Shown in pieces: positions 25,139-35,300 of a stretch of 64,000 nucleotides of DNA. How positions within the stretch are numbered: the first letter of the stretch is position 1; each line of letters starts with the position of its first letter. Source of the stretch: Micromonospora sicca (GTDB taxonomy: Bacteria > Actinomycetota > Actinomycetes > Mycobacteriales > Micromonosporaceae); NCBI RefSeq assembly GCF_003172935.1, contig NZ_QGKS01000192.1:1-64000 (forward strand), read 5' to 3'. The notes under the pieces were generated by a model. That model had not been told where the DNA came from. It worked only from the letters and a program-made list of their open reading frames with translations, and did no database searches. The position numbers and the translations under genes are program-made.

Positions 25139-25194
25139 GTGCGTCCGGCCGGGGAGACTTACCACTGCGGACTCGCACGGCAGAGAATACTGTG

Positions 25195-25218
25195 TATTAT
25201 ACCGAGTATGCTTACTCG
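25195..25218 (+). promoter_or_regulatory. Candidate -10 and PadR operator
   Basis: An AT-rich island unusual for this window contains TATTAT (25195-25200) as a likely -10 box. It is followed at once by the palindrome CGAGTA-TGCT-TACTCG (25203-25218), 12 bp before the padR start. A repressor bound here would block initiation, consistent with PadR autoregulation of the resistance-type ABC operon. Confidence 0.6.
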
Positions 25219-25230
25219 TAGTGATGAGTC

Positions 25231-25833
25231 ATGAGTATTCGTCACGCGCTCCTCGCGCTGCTCACCGAGGCACCGAAGTACGGCCTGCAGCTCCGCCAGG
25301 AGTTCGAGGCGCGGACCGGAGAGGTCTGGCCGCTCAACGTCGGGCAGGTCTACACGACGCTCCAGCGCCTCGAGCGCGAGGGGCACGTCGAGTCCGACGA
25401 CGGCGGGCGGGACGGCGCGCAACGCCGCTACCGGATCACCGCCGCCGGTGCGAGTGAACTGGACGGCTGGCTGCGCACGCCGCCCGTCGCCGGCCCGCCG
25501 CCGCGCGACGAACTCGTCATCAAGGTCCAGGTCGCGATGCGGATGCCCACCGTGGACGTCCACGAGATCCTGCAGGTGCACCGGCGGCGGATCGTCGAGG
25601 AGATGCAGCGGTACACCCATCTCAAGGCCGACGCGGCGCCCGAGGACGTGGGCCTCGGCCTGGTCGTCGACGCCGAGCTGTTCCGGCTGGAGGCCGTCGT
25701 ACGCTGGCTGGACGCGGCCGACAACCGGCTGCGTCGCCGGCCCGCGCCACCCCCGCCGTCCGGCGGCGTCGCCCGGCCGCCCGACGTGGCCGACCGCCGT
25801 GTCCCGGACCGCCCGGCGGAGGCTCGGCGATGA
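25231..25833 (+). CDS. PadR-family transcriptional regulator
   Basis: A 200-residue repressor. The winged-helix PadR domain spans residues ~1-80 ('SIRHALLALLTEAPKYGLQLRQEFE', 'LNVGQVYTTLQRLEREGHV'). A helical Vir_act_alpha_C-like dimerisation part follows (~90-175), then a Pro/Arg-rich tail. ATG 25231 opens the typical 'MSIRHALLALL' N-terminus. Its stop overlaps the ATG of the ABC ATPase gene, giving a padR-ABC-permease operon typical of drug- or antimicrobial-peptide-responsive efflux. Confidence 0.93.
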   Translation: MSIRHALLALLTEAPKYGLQLRQEFEARTGEVWPLNVGQVYTTLQRLEREGHVESDDGGRDGAQRRYRITAAGASELDGWLRTPPVAGPPPRDELVIKVQVAMRMPTVDVHEILQVHRRRIVEEMQRYTHLKADAAPEDVGLGLVVDAELFRLEAVVRWLDAADNRLRRRPAPPPPSGGVARPPDVADRRVPDRPAEARR

Positions 25834-26555
25834 GCGGGGTGCTCAGCCTGCGGCAGGTGTCCAAGGTGTACGGCTCGGGGCCCACCGCCGTGCACGCGCT
25901 GCACCCGGTCGACCTCGACGTCGACGCCGGTGAGCTGGTGGCCGTCATGGGCCCGAGCGGCTCCGGCAAGAGCACCCTGCTGACCGTCGCCGGCAGCCTG
26001 GAGGAGCCCAGCGGCGGCGAGGTGGTGGTCTGCGGCGCGCCGCTGTCAACGCTCTCCAGCGACGCCCGGGCACGACTGCGCCGCCGGTCGATCGGCTTCG
26101 TCTTCCAGGACCTCAACCTGCTCGCCGGCCTCTCCGCCGTGGAGAACGTCGCCCTGCCGTTGGAGCTCGACGGTGTGGCGGCGCGTACGGCCCGGGTGGC
26201 CGCCCTGCGCGCGCTCGATGAGCTGGGCCTGACCGACCGGGCCGACCACTATCCCGACGACCTCTCCGGCGGGGAGCGTCAGCGGGTCGCGATCGCCCGC
26301 GCCGTGGTCGGTGACCGGCGGCTGCTGCTCGCCGACGAGCCGACCGGCGCCCTCGACGCGGCCAACGGCGAGGCCGTCATGCGCCTGCTGCGAGCGGCCT
26401 GTCGGGGCGGGATCGCCGGAGTGGTCGTCACCCACGACGCCCAACTGGCGTCCTGGGCCGACCGGGTGGTGTTCATCCGCGACGGGCGCGTCGTCGACGA
26501 GACCGCGCCGACGACCGGTCCGGACACCCTGCTCGCACCGGACGGTGCGGCGTGA
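25830..26555 (+). CDS. ABC transporter ATP-binding protein (MacB/LolD-type)
   Basis: A 241-residue ATPase with Walker A 'GPSGSGKST', Q-loop 'FVFQDLNLL', signature 'LSGGERQRVAIARA', Walker B 'LLLADEPTGALD' and the H-loop 'VVTHD'. It belongs to the MacB/LolD/FtsE group that pairs with FtsX-like permeases. ATGA overlap with padR upstream and GTGA overlap with the permease downstream indicate tight stoichiometric coupling. Cytoplasmic face of the membrane. Confidence 0.96.
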   Translation: MSGVLSLRQVSKVYGSGPTAVHALHPVDLDVDAGELVAVMGPSGSGKSTLLTVAGSLEEPSGGEVVVCGAPLSTLSSDARARLRRRSIGFVFQDLNLLAGLSAVENVALPLELDGVAARTARVAALRALDELGLTDRADHYPDDLSGGERQRVAIARAVVGDRRLLLADEPTGALDAANGEAVMRLLRAACRGGIAGVVVTHDAQLASWADRVVFIRDGRVVDETAPTTGPDTLLAPDGAA

Positions 26556-29023
26556 CGTCGAGCCCACCGGCGACCGCCGCGCCGCACCCGCCGGCCGCGC
26601 GGCCGGACGGCGGCGGCCTGCCGGCCCGGCGCGCCGTGATCCGGTGGGCCGTCCGGTTGCTGCGCCGCGAGTGGCGGCAGCAGCTGCTGGTCATCGGCCT
26701 GCTCACCGTCGCCGTGGTCGGCGCCACCTTCGGCGTCTCGGCGACCTGGAACCTGCCGGCCTCCAGCGACGCCACCTTCGGGCGGGCCGACCAGCTCATC
26801 CGCCTGCCCGGTGACGACCCGGCCGCCCTCGAAGCCCGGATCGCGGCCGCGCGGGCCTGGTTCGGCACGGTGGACGTGATCGGGCACCGCTCCGCGCAGG
26901 TTCCGGGCCGCTTCGACCCGGTCGACATCCGGGCCCAGGATCCCGCCGGCCCCTACGGCGCACCGATGCTCGCGCTGCGTCATGGGCGGTACCCGCTGAC
27001 CGCCGATGAGATGGCGGTGACCGACGCGACGGCCCGGCTGCTGCGGGCCGGGATCGGCACCCGGGTGCGCCTGGACGACCGTGACCGTCTCATCGTCGGC
27101 CTGGTGGAGAACCCGGCTGACCTGCACGACGAGTTCGTCCTGACGCCCGTCGCACCGGCCGACCCGCCGCAGTCGGTGGCGGTCCTGGTCGCCGGCGACC
27201 GGGCCGCGCTGGAGGCATTCCGGGACTCGGTGGACGGTCCGCTGGTACGCCAGTCCCGGCCGGCCGCGACCCGTACCGCGGCCACCCTCGCGGCGCTGGC
27301 GCTGGTCACCGTCGGACTGCTGCTGGTCTCGCTGGTCGCCGCCGCCGGCTTCGTCGTGCTGGCCCACCGCCGGATGCGCCAGCTCGGCATGCTCGCCGCC
27401 ATGGGCGCCACCCCCCGGCACCTGCGGCTGGTGATGCTGGCCCACGGTGCGGCCGTCGGGGCGGTCGCGTCGGTCTGCGGCACGGCACTGGGCATCGCCG
27501 CCTGGTTGGTGACCGCCGGCGCGGTGGAGACCTCCGCCGGGCACCGCATCGACCGGTTCGACCTGCCCTGGGCGACGATCGGCGCCGGCATGCTGCTGGC
27601 CGTGGCAGCCGCCACCGCCGCCGCGTGGTGGCCGGCCCGCACCGTCGCGCGTACCCCGATCATGAGCGCGCTGTCGGCGCGGCCGCCGGCGCCCAGGCCG
27701 GCCCGCCAGTCGGCGCTGGCCGCCGCCGCGCTGCTCGCCGCCGGCCTCACCGCCCTGGTCTCCTCCGGCGGCGACCGTCCCGTGCTCATCGCCGTCGGCG
27801 CCGTCGGCACGGCGCTCGGCGTCCTCCTCGTCGGCCCGCTCGGCATCCGGGCGCTGGCCGCGGCGCGTGGCGGCCTGCCGGTGGCCGTCCGGCTGGCCCT
27901 GGCCGACCTGGCCCGCTACCGCGCCCGCGCCGGTGCGGCGCTCGCCGCGATCAGCCTCGCGCTGGGGATCTCCGCGGCGATCGTCGTCGGCTCGGCCGCC
28001 GCCGAGCACAGCGCCCGGCAGGCGGCCGGCCTCGGCAACCTCACCGACGGTCAGCTCCTGGTCCGGATCGGCCGACCGGACCCGGTGATCCCGGAACGCA
28101 CCCCGGCCCAGCTCGCCGCGGCGCAGGCGGGCGCCGAGGCGGTCCAGGCGGCCGTCGCGGCGACCACCGTGATCCCGCTGGACATGGCGGTGGTCACCGC
28201 GTACGCCGACGCGGGCCGGGAGGGTGGAGCTACCGGCCGTCCGGCCGTCGAGATCGGCGTCCCCGTCGTCGCCGGCCGGACGACGACGTCCCACCCGCTC
28301 TACGTGGTCAACCCCGGACTGCTGCGGCTCTACCAGGTGGCCGGTGCCTCGGTCGGTGCCGACACCGATGTGCTGACCGTGCGCGGCGGCCCGCTGGAGC
28401 TGGTGAACATTCCCGCCCGCGGGGTGCGGCCCGCCACAAAGCCACTGCCGGACCTCGGCTACTCGTCGCTGCCCAACTCGCTCATCACCGCCGGGGCGCT
28501 GGACCGCCACGGGTGGCAGCCGGCCCGGGTCGGCTGGTTCCTGGAGACCGACCACCCGCTCACCGAGCAGGAACTCGCGACGGCCCAGGGGCTGGCCGCC
28601 GGCGCCGGCCTGACCATCGAGTCCCGCCGTGAGCAGGCGTCCCTGTGCGACCTCCGGACGGGAGCGACGGTCGCCGGCGCGCTGCTGGCCCTCGGCGTGC
28701 TGGCCATGACCGTCGGTCTCATCCGGGCCGAGGTCGTCGGCGACATCCGCACGCTGACCGCGACGGGCGCGCCGAGGCGGGTGCGCCGCACGCTGACCGC
28801 CACCACCGCCGGCGCGCTCGCGCTGCTCGGCGCGTTCCTGGGCGTGGCCGGCGCCTACCTGGCGCTGGTCAGCGTCCTGCACCGCGACCTCGACGCGCTC
28901 CGCACCGTGCCGGTCGCCCACCTGGCCGCGACGACCGTCGGGCTGCCGTTGCTCGCCACGATCGGGGGTTGGCTGCTCGCCGGCCGCCAGCCCCGGTCCT
29001 TCGCCCGCCGGGGCCTGGACTAG
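26552..29023 (+). CDS. FtsX-like ABC transporter permease (two FtsX modules)
   Basis: An 823-residue permease. An N-terminal cytoplasmic leader is followed by a membrane helix (~45-65), an extracellular MacB-like domain, three helices around 250-370 carrying the FtsX signature 'RRMRQLGMLAAMGATPRHLRLVMLAHG', then a second half with the same arrangement ending in 'GDIRTLTATGAPRRVRRTLTATTAGALALLGAFLG' helices. It works with the preceding ATPase, probably in export or sensing of an antimicrobial or in lipoprotein-linked mechanotransmission. The GTG start overlaps the ATPase stop. A possible terminator lies at 29189. Confidence 0.93.
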   Translation: MTSSPPATAAPHPPAARPDGGGLPARRAVIRWAVRLLRREWRQQLLVIGLLTVAVVGATFGVSATWNLPASSDATFGRADQLIRLPGDDPAALEARIAAARAWFGTVDVIGHRSAQVPGRFDPVDIRAQDPAGPYGAPMLALRHGRYPLTADEMAVTDATARLLRAGIGTRVRLDDRDRLIVGLVENPADLHDEFVLTPVAPADPPQSVAVLVAGDRAALEAFRDSVDGPLVRQSRPAATRTAATLAALALVTVGLLLVSLVAAAGFVVLAHRRMRQLGMLAAMGATPRHLRLVMLAHGAAVGAVASVCGTALGIAAWLVTAGAVETSAGHRIDRFDLPWATIGAGMLLAVAAATAAAWWPARTVARTPIMSALSARPPAPRPARQSALAAAALLAAGLTALVSSGGDRPVLIAVGAVGTALGVLLVGPLGIRALAAARGGLPVAVRLALADLARYRARAGAALAAISLALGISAAIVVGSAAAEHSARQAAGLGNLTDGQLLVRIGRPDPVIPERTPAQLAAAQAGAEAVQAAVAATTVIPLDMAVVTAYADAGREGGATGRPAVEIGVPVVAGRTTTSHPLYVVNPGLLRLYQVAGASVGADTDVLTVRGGPLELVNIPARGVRPATKPLPDLGYSSLPNSLITAGALDRHGWQPARVGWFLETDHPLTEQELATAQGLAAGAGLTIESRREQASLCDLRTGATVAGALLALGVLAMTVGLIRAEVVGDIRTLTATGAPRRVRRTLTATTAGALALLGAFLGVAGAYLALVSVLHRDLDALRTVPVAHLAATTVGLPLLATIGGWLLAGRQPRSFARRGLD

Positions 29024-29188
29024 GCGCGGGCGGCCGGTCCGGCGTGGACCCCGCCCTGGCGCCCCTACCGTCGCCGGGGCCGGGCGCGCCGGGTGCCGGC
29101 GCGGGCGCCGCGCCGGCAGCAGCGCGCCGGCCGGTGGAGCGGTGGTCCGTTGCGAACCCTGACGCAAGGGGCTGACGGGCACGCGACA

Positions 29189-29209
29189 GCGTGCGGTCTG
29201 ACCGCACGC
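29189..29209 (+). terminator. Possible terminator after the ABC operon
   Basis: A 9-bp stem (GCGTGCGGT / ACCGCACGC) with a 3-base loop in the 342-bp gap between the permease and the giant RTX gene. No other gene is visible in the gap; the promoter of the RTX gene should lie in its second half, but I cannot pick a clear -10. Confidence 0.5.
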
Positions 29210-29365
29210 ACAGTGTGCGGGAACCCACCGGCTCCCCGGTCTCGACCGTTCGGCCTGACGCAGTGTCACCAAGTCGACACAGTTGTTGTGAGCCATCTCC
29301 GCGATCGATGTGCTGGCGCGGAACCCGCGCCGTCGGTGACGGCCATCGGATGAACGAGGTGGCTC

Positions 29366-32300
29366 ATGGTGGCTCTACGAAGGCTGCTCGCCGCGGCGAT
29401 CGCGACGGTGGTGACGGCGGCGATGGCTCTGGTGTGGACGGCGGCGCCCGCCCACGCCGACGAGGCGTGGGAGACCGCGCTGAAGAGCCTGATGTCCCGC
29501 ACCGCCGGGTGGTCCGAGGACGGCCTGTCCCGGGTCGGGCTGCTCGGCCAGCCGCTGCCGCTGCTCGGCGTCAGCCCCGGCGCGCTGGTGGACGCCGACA
29601 AGCTCACCCGGAAGGCGTCCGACGCCCTGGCCAGCGGCCTCACCAAGGACGACGTGGACCTCGGCGGCGGCGTCCGGCTGACCAGCTCGGTGACCGCCAG
29701 CGGTGGGGACCACCTACTGGACGTGCTGCTGACCACGAAACGCGAGGTCGCCGACAAGGACCTGACCGTCGGCGGGGTGACCCTCGCCAAGGCGGTCACC
29801 GTCACCGGCTGGGCCACCCTGCACCTGCGGGCCCGGCACACCGCCGCCGGGGAGACCTACCTGGTCCGGGACGGCGACACCCCGCGCCTCGACATCGACG
29901 CGGCGGCCCGGCTGCGCGCCGACCTGGACAAGGCCACCGCGTCGATGGGCATCCTCGGCGTCACGCTCACCGCCGGCAGCACGTTGACCGCCCGTACCCA
30001 CGTCAAGGTCACCCTCACCGATCCGAACGGCGACGGCCGGCTGGCCTTCGACACCGCCGCCGGCGCGGGCACCGGTGAACTCGGTGCGGCCGGCTCCCTG
30101 GCCGGCCTGGTCCAGGTCGCCCTGGACGGTTCCGGCGGCGGCCGGATCTCGGACACCGAGACCGAGCCCGGTCCCGGATCGGTGCACGCCGTGGTCAACC
30201 TGGGCGCGGCCACCACGGGCGCGCCCTTCGCCCTGCCGGCCGTCGCGGCGACCGTCAAGGTCGACTGGAACGACATCTCCGTCGGTACGCCGACGGTGAC
30301 CACCACCGGGCTGGACGAGACGATCGCCAAGTTCCGCAACATGAGCCCGCTGGACCTGGCCTCCGGACTGGCCCAGCTCGCCACCCTGCTCGGCGGGGTG
30401 CAGCAGAGCGGGCCGGCCGGCAACCTCAGCCTGCCGTTCCTGCGCGGCACCTTCGCCGACGCGGTCAAGGTCAACGAGAAGCTCGCCGACTTCCTCAAGA
30501 AGTACGTCCACCCGAAGCCGGACGACCCGCAGTTCGACCCCGCCTCGGACGACCCGGCGCTGGCCGGCCAGCCGAAGTTCAGCTCCATCCAGGAGTTGGT
30601 GGCGCTGCTCGCCGCCGAGGGTCTGCCCGTGGACAACCTCGCCTTCGCCGGCGACAAGCTGGTCTTCCGGGTCAAGCTGGAGCGGGAGTCCACGGTGGAG
30701 GTGCCGCTGGACCCGGGGGCCGCCTCGCTCTCCGGCCGCGGCGCCACCTTCACGGCCAACGGGTTCAGCGTCGGCAGCAACCGGTTCACCGCCGGTGAGC
30801 TGGTCGGGCAGCGGGTGGTGGCCGGCACCTCCGCCGGGACCGTCTCCGCGAACACCGCCAACTCGGTCACCCTGGCCCAGAACTGGATCGGCGGCCAACC
30901 GACCAACGACAGCGTGTGGGTGATCAGCGGCTCCAGCCCGAACACCGGCGCGGTCGAGCTGGCCGGCGCCCTCACAAACCCGGTCGACGGCAACAAGAAG
31001 GTCGGCCTGCGGGCGGCCAACGCCCAGGCCAGCTTCGCCAAGGTCAAGCCGCGCTACAGCGCCGCCGTCACGCTGGTCCTCGACCTGCGCGACGACCTGG
31101 GCAGCCCGGCCGCCAACGCCGACCGGGTGCTGCTGCGCACCGATCCGGCGACGCCGCTGTTCACCGCCGACTTCCCGATCACCACCGGGGTCGACTTCTA
31201 CGCCACCGCCGGCTTCCTCAAGGTCAAGCTCGGCGGCGACCTCACCGTCGGCCCGGCCGCCGCCGGGGAACGGATGCTCCAGGTCAGCTTCAAGCAGGCG
31301 CAGGACGTCAGCCTCGGCACCTTCTTCCAGCGGTTGCAGTCCGAGCCCGCCGCCCTGCTCGCCGCCTCCTCCTCGGTGAAGACCACCGGCCAGGTCAAGG
31401 TCAGCGTCCCCGGCGACACCGGCGCGCTCGGCCAGGGCATCGGGGTCGACGTCAGCTGGAAGGCCGGCGAGCAGCCGGTGGTGAACACCTCCGGGCTGTC
31501 CGGGCTCTTCGCCGTGGACTTCGACCCGGATGACCCGAAGGCGCTCTTCGCGGTGGTGGTCGAGGCGCTGCGGCTGGTCAACGCGGCGCTGTCCCAGCCC
31601 GACGGCGGCAGCGGACCGCTGAACAAGGAGATCCCGCTGCTCGGCCGCTCCGCCCGCCAGCTGCTCGGCGCCGACGAGAGCGGCGTCGGCAAGGACGTCA
31701 CGTTCGTCGCCGACGGGAGCAACTTCCTGCTCAAGGACGGCACGCGCAGCGGGGACGCCGCATTCGACCCGCGGCTCGCCGGGCGGACCGTGGTGATCGG
31801 CAGCCAGGCGTACCGGGTGCTGGACCGGGTCGACGGGCAGACGCTGCGGATCGACGCGGCGGGCACGCCGAAGCCCGAGGACGGTTCGGCGTACGCGCTG
31901 CGACCCGAGCTGGCCGACGCGCTGGACCGGCTGCTCGCCGCGCCCCCGGACAACCTGCAGGACGCCCTCGACGGGCTGAACAACGCCATCGGCGCGGGCA
32001 GCGGGGTCAGCTTCACCCTGGACCAGCGCGCGGGTGGACCGTTCCTGCGGATCGGGCTGGACTGGAAGCGGAACTTCCAGACCGGCGGGCCGCTCGCCTT
32101 CGCCTGGGACGGCGCCCGCGACCTGATCAGCCTGGACAGCTCCGGCACCTTCGCCCTCGACGTCGATGCCCGCGCCAAGCTGGGCCTGCTGCTGCCGCTG
32201 CGGCTGGACGCCGCGCCGCTGCTGGACCACACCTCCTCGGCCAGCGTCACCGTCTCCGGCGGGGTGACCGACGGCGCGATCGCCGCCCGGGTCGGCCCGC

Positions 32301-35300
32301 TCGCCCTCAACCTGGGCAAGGACCCGGACTTCGCCACCGTGAAGGCCAACCTCAGCGTCGGGCTCGGCGGCCTCACCGAGGACGGACCGATCAGCGGCCT
32401 GTTCGGGGTGACCCCGCAGTTCACCACCGCGGGCGTCGACTGCGGCGGCGGGACCGGCGGCGACACGGTGCCGATCTGCGCCCGCGCCCCGCTGTTCGTC
32501 GACAACTGCGAGCCGGCCGACGCCACCAACCTGCTCACCTTCACCATGGGCCTGGACCTGACGGCCACCGCGAACACCCCGGACCTCGCCTCCTGCTTCG
32601 CCAACCTGACCATGAAGCTCACCGACTTCAACGTCGGCATCGACGGCTACCTGGCCAAGGTGGAGGAGGCGCTGCGGCTGGCCAGCTTCGACGGCAAGCT
32701 GCCCCTGGTCGGCGACGACCTGCAACAGGGCCAGAAGTTCGTGGCGCAGCTCCGCGAGGACGTCAAGGCCGCGATCGGCCCGGTGCTGGCCAACGCCACG
32801 CTGGACAGCGCCGGCCTGCAGGCCGCCCTCGACGATGTGCTCAAGGAGCTCGACCCGGGCGTGAGCGCGGTGGTCGGCTGCCGCACCGGGGTGGCCGAGC
32901 CCTGCCAGCCGGAGGACTTCCGGTCGATCCGGATCAAGCTCACCACCTCCCGGGGCGCGCCTTCGGCGGCGGACGGCTGCAAGGACGCCGGCGACAGCAA
33001 CAAGTGCCTCGGCGTCAACGTGCCGCTCGATCTGGGCATCCCCGGCCTGTCCCTGAAGGCGAAGAAGGGCGCCCCCGACGGCATCCGGGCCGCGCTCGGC
33101 TGGAAGCTGCACCTGGACCTGGTGCTCGACCGGGACGAGGGCTTCTACGTCCCCACCCACGACGGGGACACCACGCCAGAGGTGCAGATCGGCGCCCAGT
33201 TCGACACCACCGGGGACCTCGCCGCCCAGCTCGCCTTCATCCAGGTCAACGCCACCAAGCAGGGCACCGACCCGCTGGTGAAGGCGTACTTCGGCATCGA
33301 CCTGAAGGGCGCGCCGGGGGAGAAGAGCTGCTTCGACCCGGCGGTCACCGCCGACTGCACCGCGGACGCCGACGCCAAGCTCACGCTCGCCGAATTCGGC
33401 GACCTGGGCGCGCTGCTCGCCACCGACCTCACCGCCAAGGTCAACATCGACTGGAACTTGGCGGCGGTGTTGAACACCGGCGACGAGGTGGGCTCCGCGC
33501 TGCCCGGCATCAGCGCCCGCTTCGGGCTCAAGTGGGGCCTGGCACACAAGCAGGGCGGGCTGACCGCGACGGGCAACGGTGTCAGCACGCCGTTGCAGGT
33601 CACCTTCACCGACATCGCGCTGGACGCCGGCGCCTTCTTCGACAAGATCCTCAAGCCGGTGGTGGAGAAGCTCAAGGCCGTCACCGGCCCGCTGCAGCCC
33701 GTCATCGACACCCTCTACGCGCCGATTCCGGTGCTGTCGGACCTCTCCAAGGCCACCGGCGGACCGGACATCACCCTGGTCTGGCTCGCCAAGACGTTCA
33801 GCACCCTCAACGACGGCCCGAAGCTCGACTTCATCGACACCGTCCGCGCGGTGATCACCTTCGTGAACCGGATACCCGACTGCGACGCCGGCTGCTCCAT
33901 CCCGCTCGGCCAGTTCCTGGTCGACCCGGCCAGGGCGCTCACCACCGAGGTGTCGCCAGCCTCGGCGGAGAGCCTGATCAAGCGGGACGACCCGTTCACC
34001 CGGGCGAAGTCGGCGGCCGAGGTCAAGTCGGCGGTGGACACCGCCGCCGGCGACGACGGGGAGAAGCTCTTCACCCCGTCGGCCGACGGCAGGTCCAACG
34101 CGCAGAAGACCGGGTTCAGCTTCCCGATCTTCGACAACCCGGGCTCCCTGTTCGGGCTGCTGATGGGGCAGGACGTGGAGCTGGTCAGCTTCGACTCCGG
34201 CCCGCTCGCGCTGGGCTTCAGCTGGCGGCAGTCGTTCGGGCCGGTCTACGCCCCGCCGCCGGTGCTGATCACCCTCGCCGGCAGCGCCTCGGTGACCGCC
34301 CGGTTCATCGCCGGACTGGACACCGCGGGCATCCGGCACGCGATCGAGGCCGCCAACGACGGCACCGCGATCGACGCGGTCAGCCTCCTCGACGGGCTCT
34401 ACTTCAAGACCGCCGACAGCAGCGGCAAGCCCGTCCCGGTGGTCACCCTGCGCGGCGAGATCGCCGCCGGGGCCGAGGTGAGCGTGCTGATCGTCAAGGC
34501 CGGCATCCAGGGCGGCATCCGGCTGACCGTGGGCTTCAGCTGGAACGACCCGAACAACGACGGCAAGTTCCGCACCAGCGAGTTCCTCCAGGCGCTGCTG
34601 GTGAACCCGGTCTGCCTCTTCACCACCAGCGGGCAGCTGTCGGTCTTCCTCAAGGTCTACATCACCATCGACCTGTTCCTGTTCTCCAAGACCTTCGACT
34701 TCACCCTGGTCGACGCGACCCTGCTCGACTTCCGGGCGCAACCGGACTGCAAACCCAAGCCACCGGAGCTCGGCGGCACGGTCGGGGACACGCTGGTGGT
34801 CTTCGCCGGCAAGTTCGGCAAGAAGGAGCAGCGCGGGGACAAGGCCTGGGACAACGGCTCCGGCACCTACGCCGGTGACGTGATCAAGGTGTACGCCCTG
34901 CACTACGCCGAGGCGGGCGCCGAGGGCGCCAGCGACGACTTCGACGGCTTCGCCGTCGAGGCCCTCGGCCGCAAGCAGGAGTTCCTCGACCCGAACCTGA
35001 CCCGGGTGGTCGTCGACGGGCGGGGCTACCAGGTCGCCGACCCGGACAAGACGTCCATGTCGGTGCTCCTGCTCGGCGACGGCGACACCAGCGGCGACGG
35101 CACCAAGACCTCCGCCTTCGACAAGACCGCGGTGGTGCTCGGCTCCGACGGCAAGGACCAGATCCGCACCGGCACCGGACCGGCCTACGTGGACGGACGC
35201 GGCGGGAACGACGTCATCGTCACCACCGAGGCCGCCGGCGCCGTCAGCCGGGTCGCCGGCGGACCCGGCCAGGACACCGTCACCACCGGCGACGGCAACG

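Noticed and set aside
26279..29296. A ~1,000-codon open frame antisense to the ABC permease
   Set aside because: Pure shadow of the permease, with Arg/Gly/Gln-rich composition and no recognisable motif.
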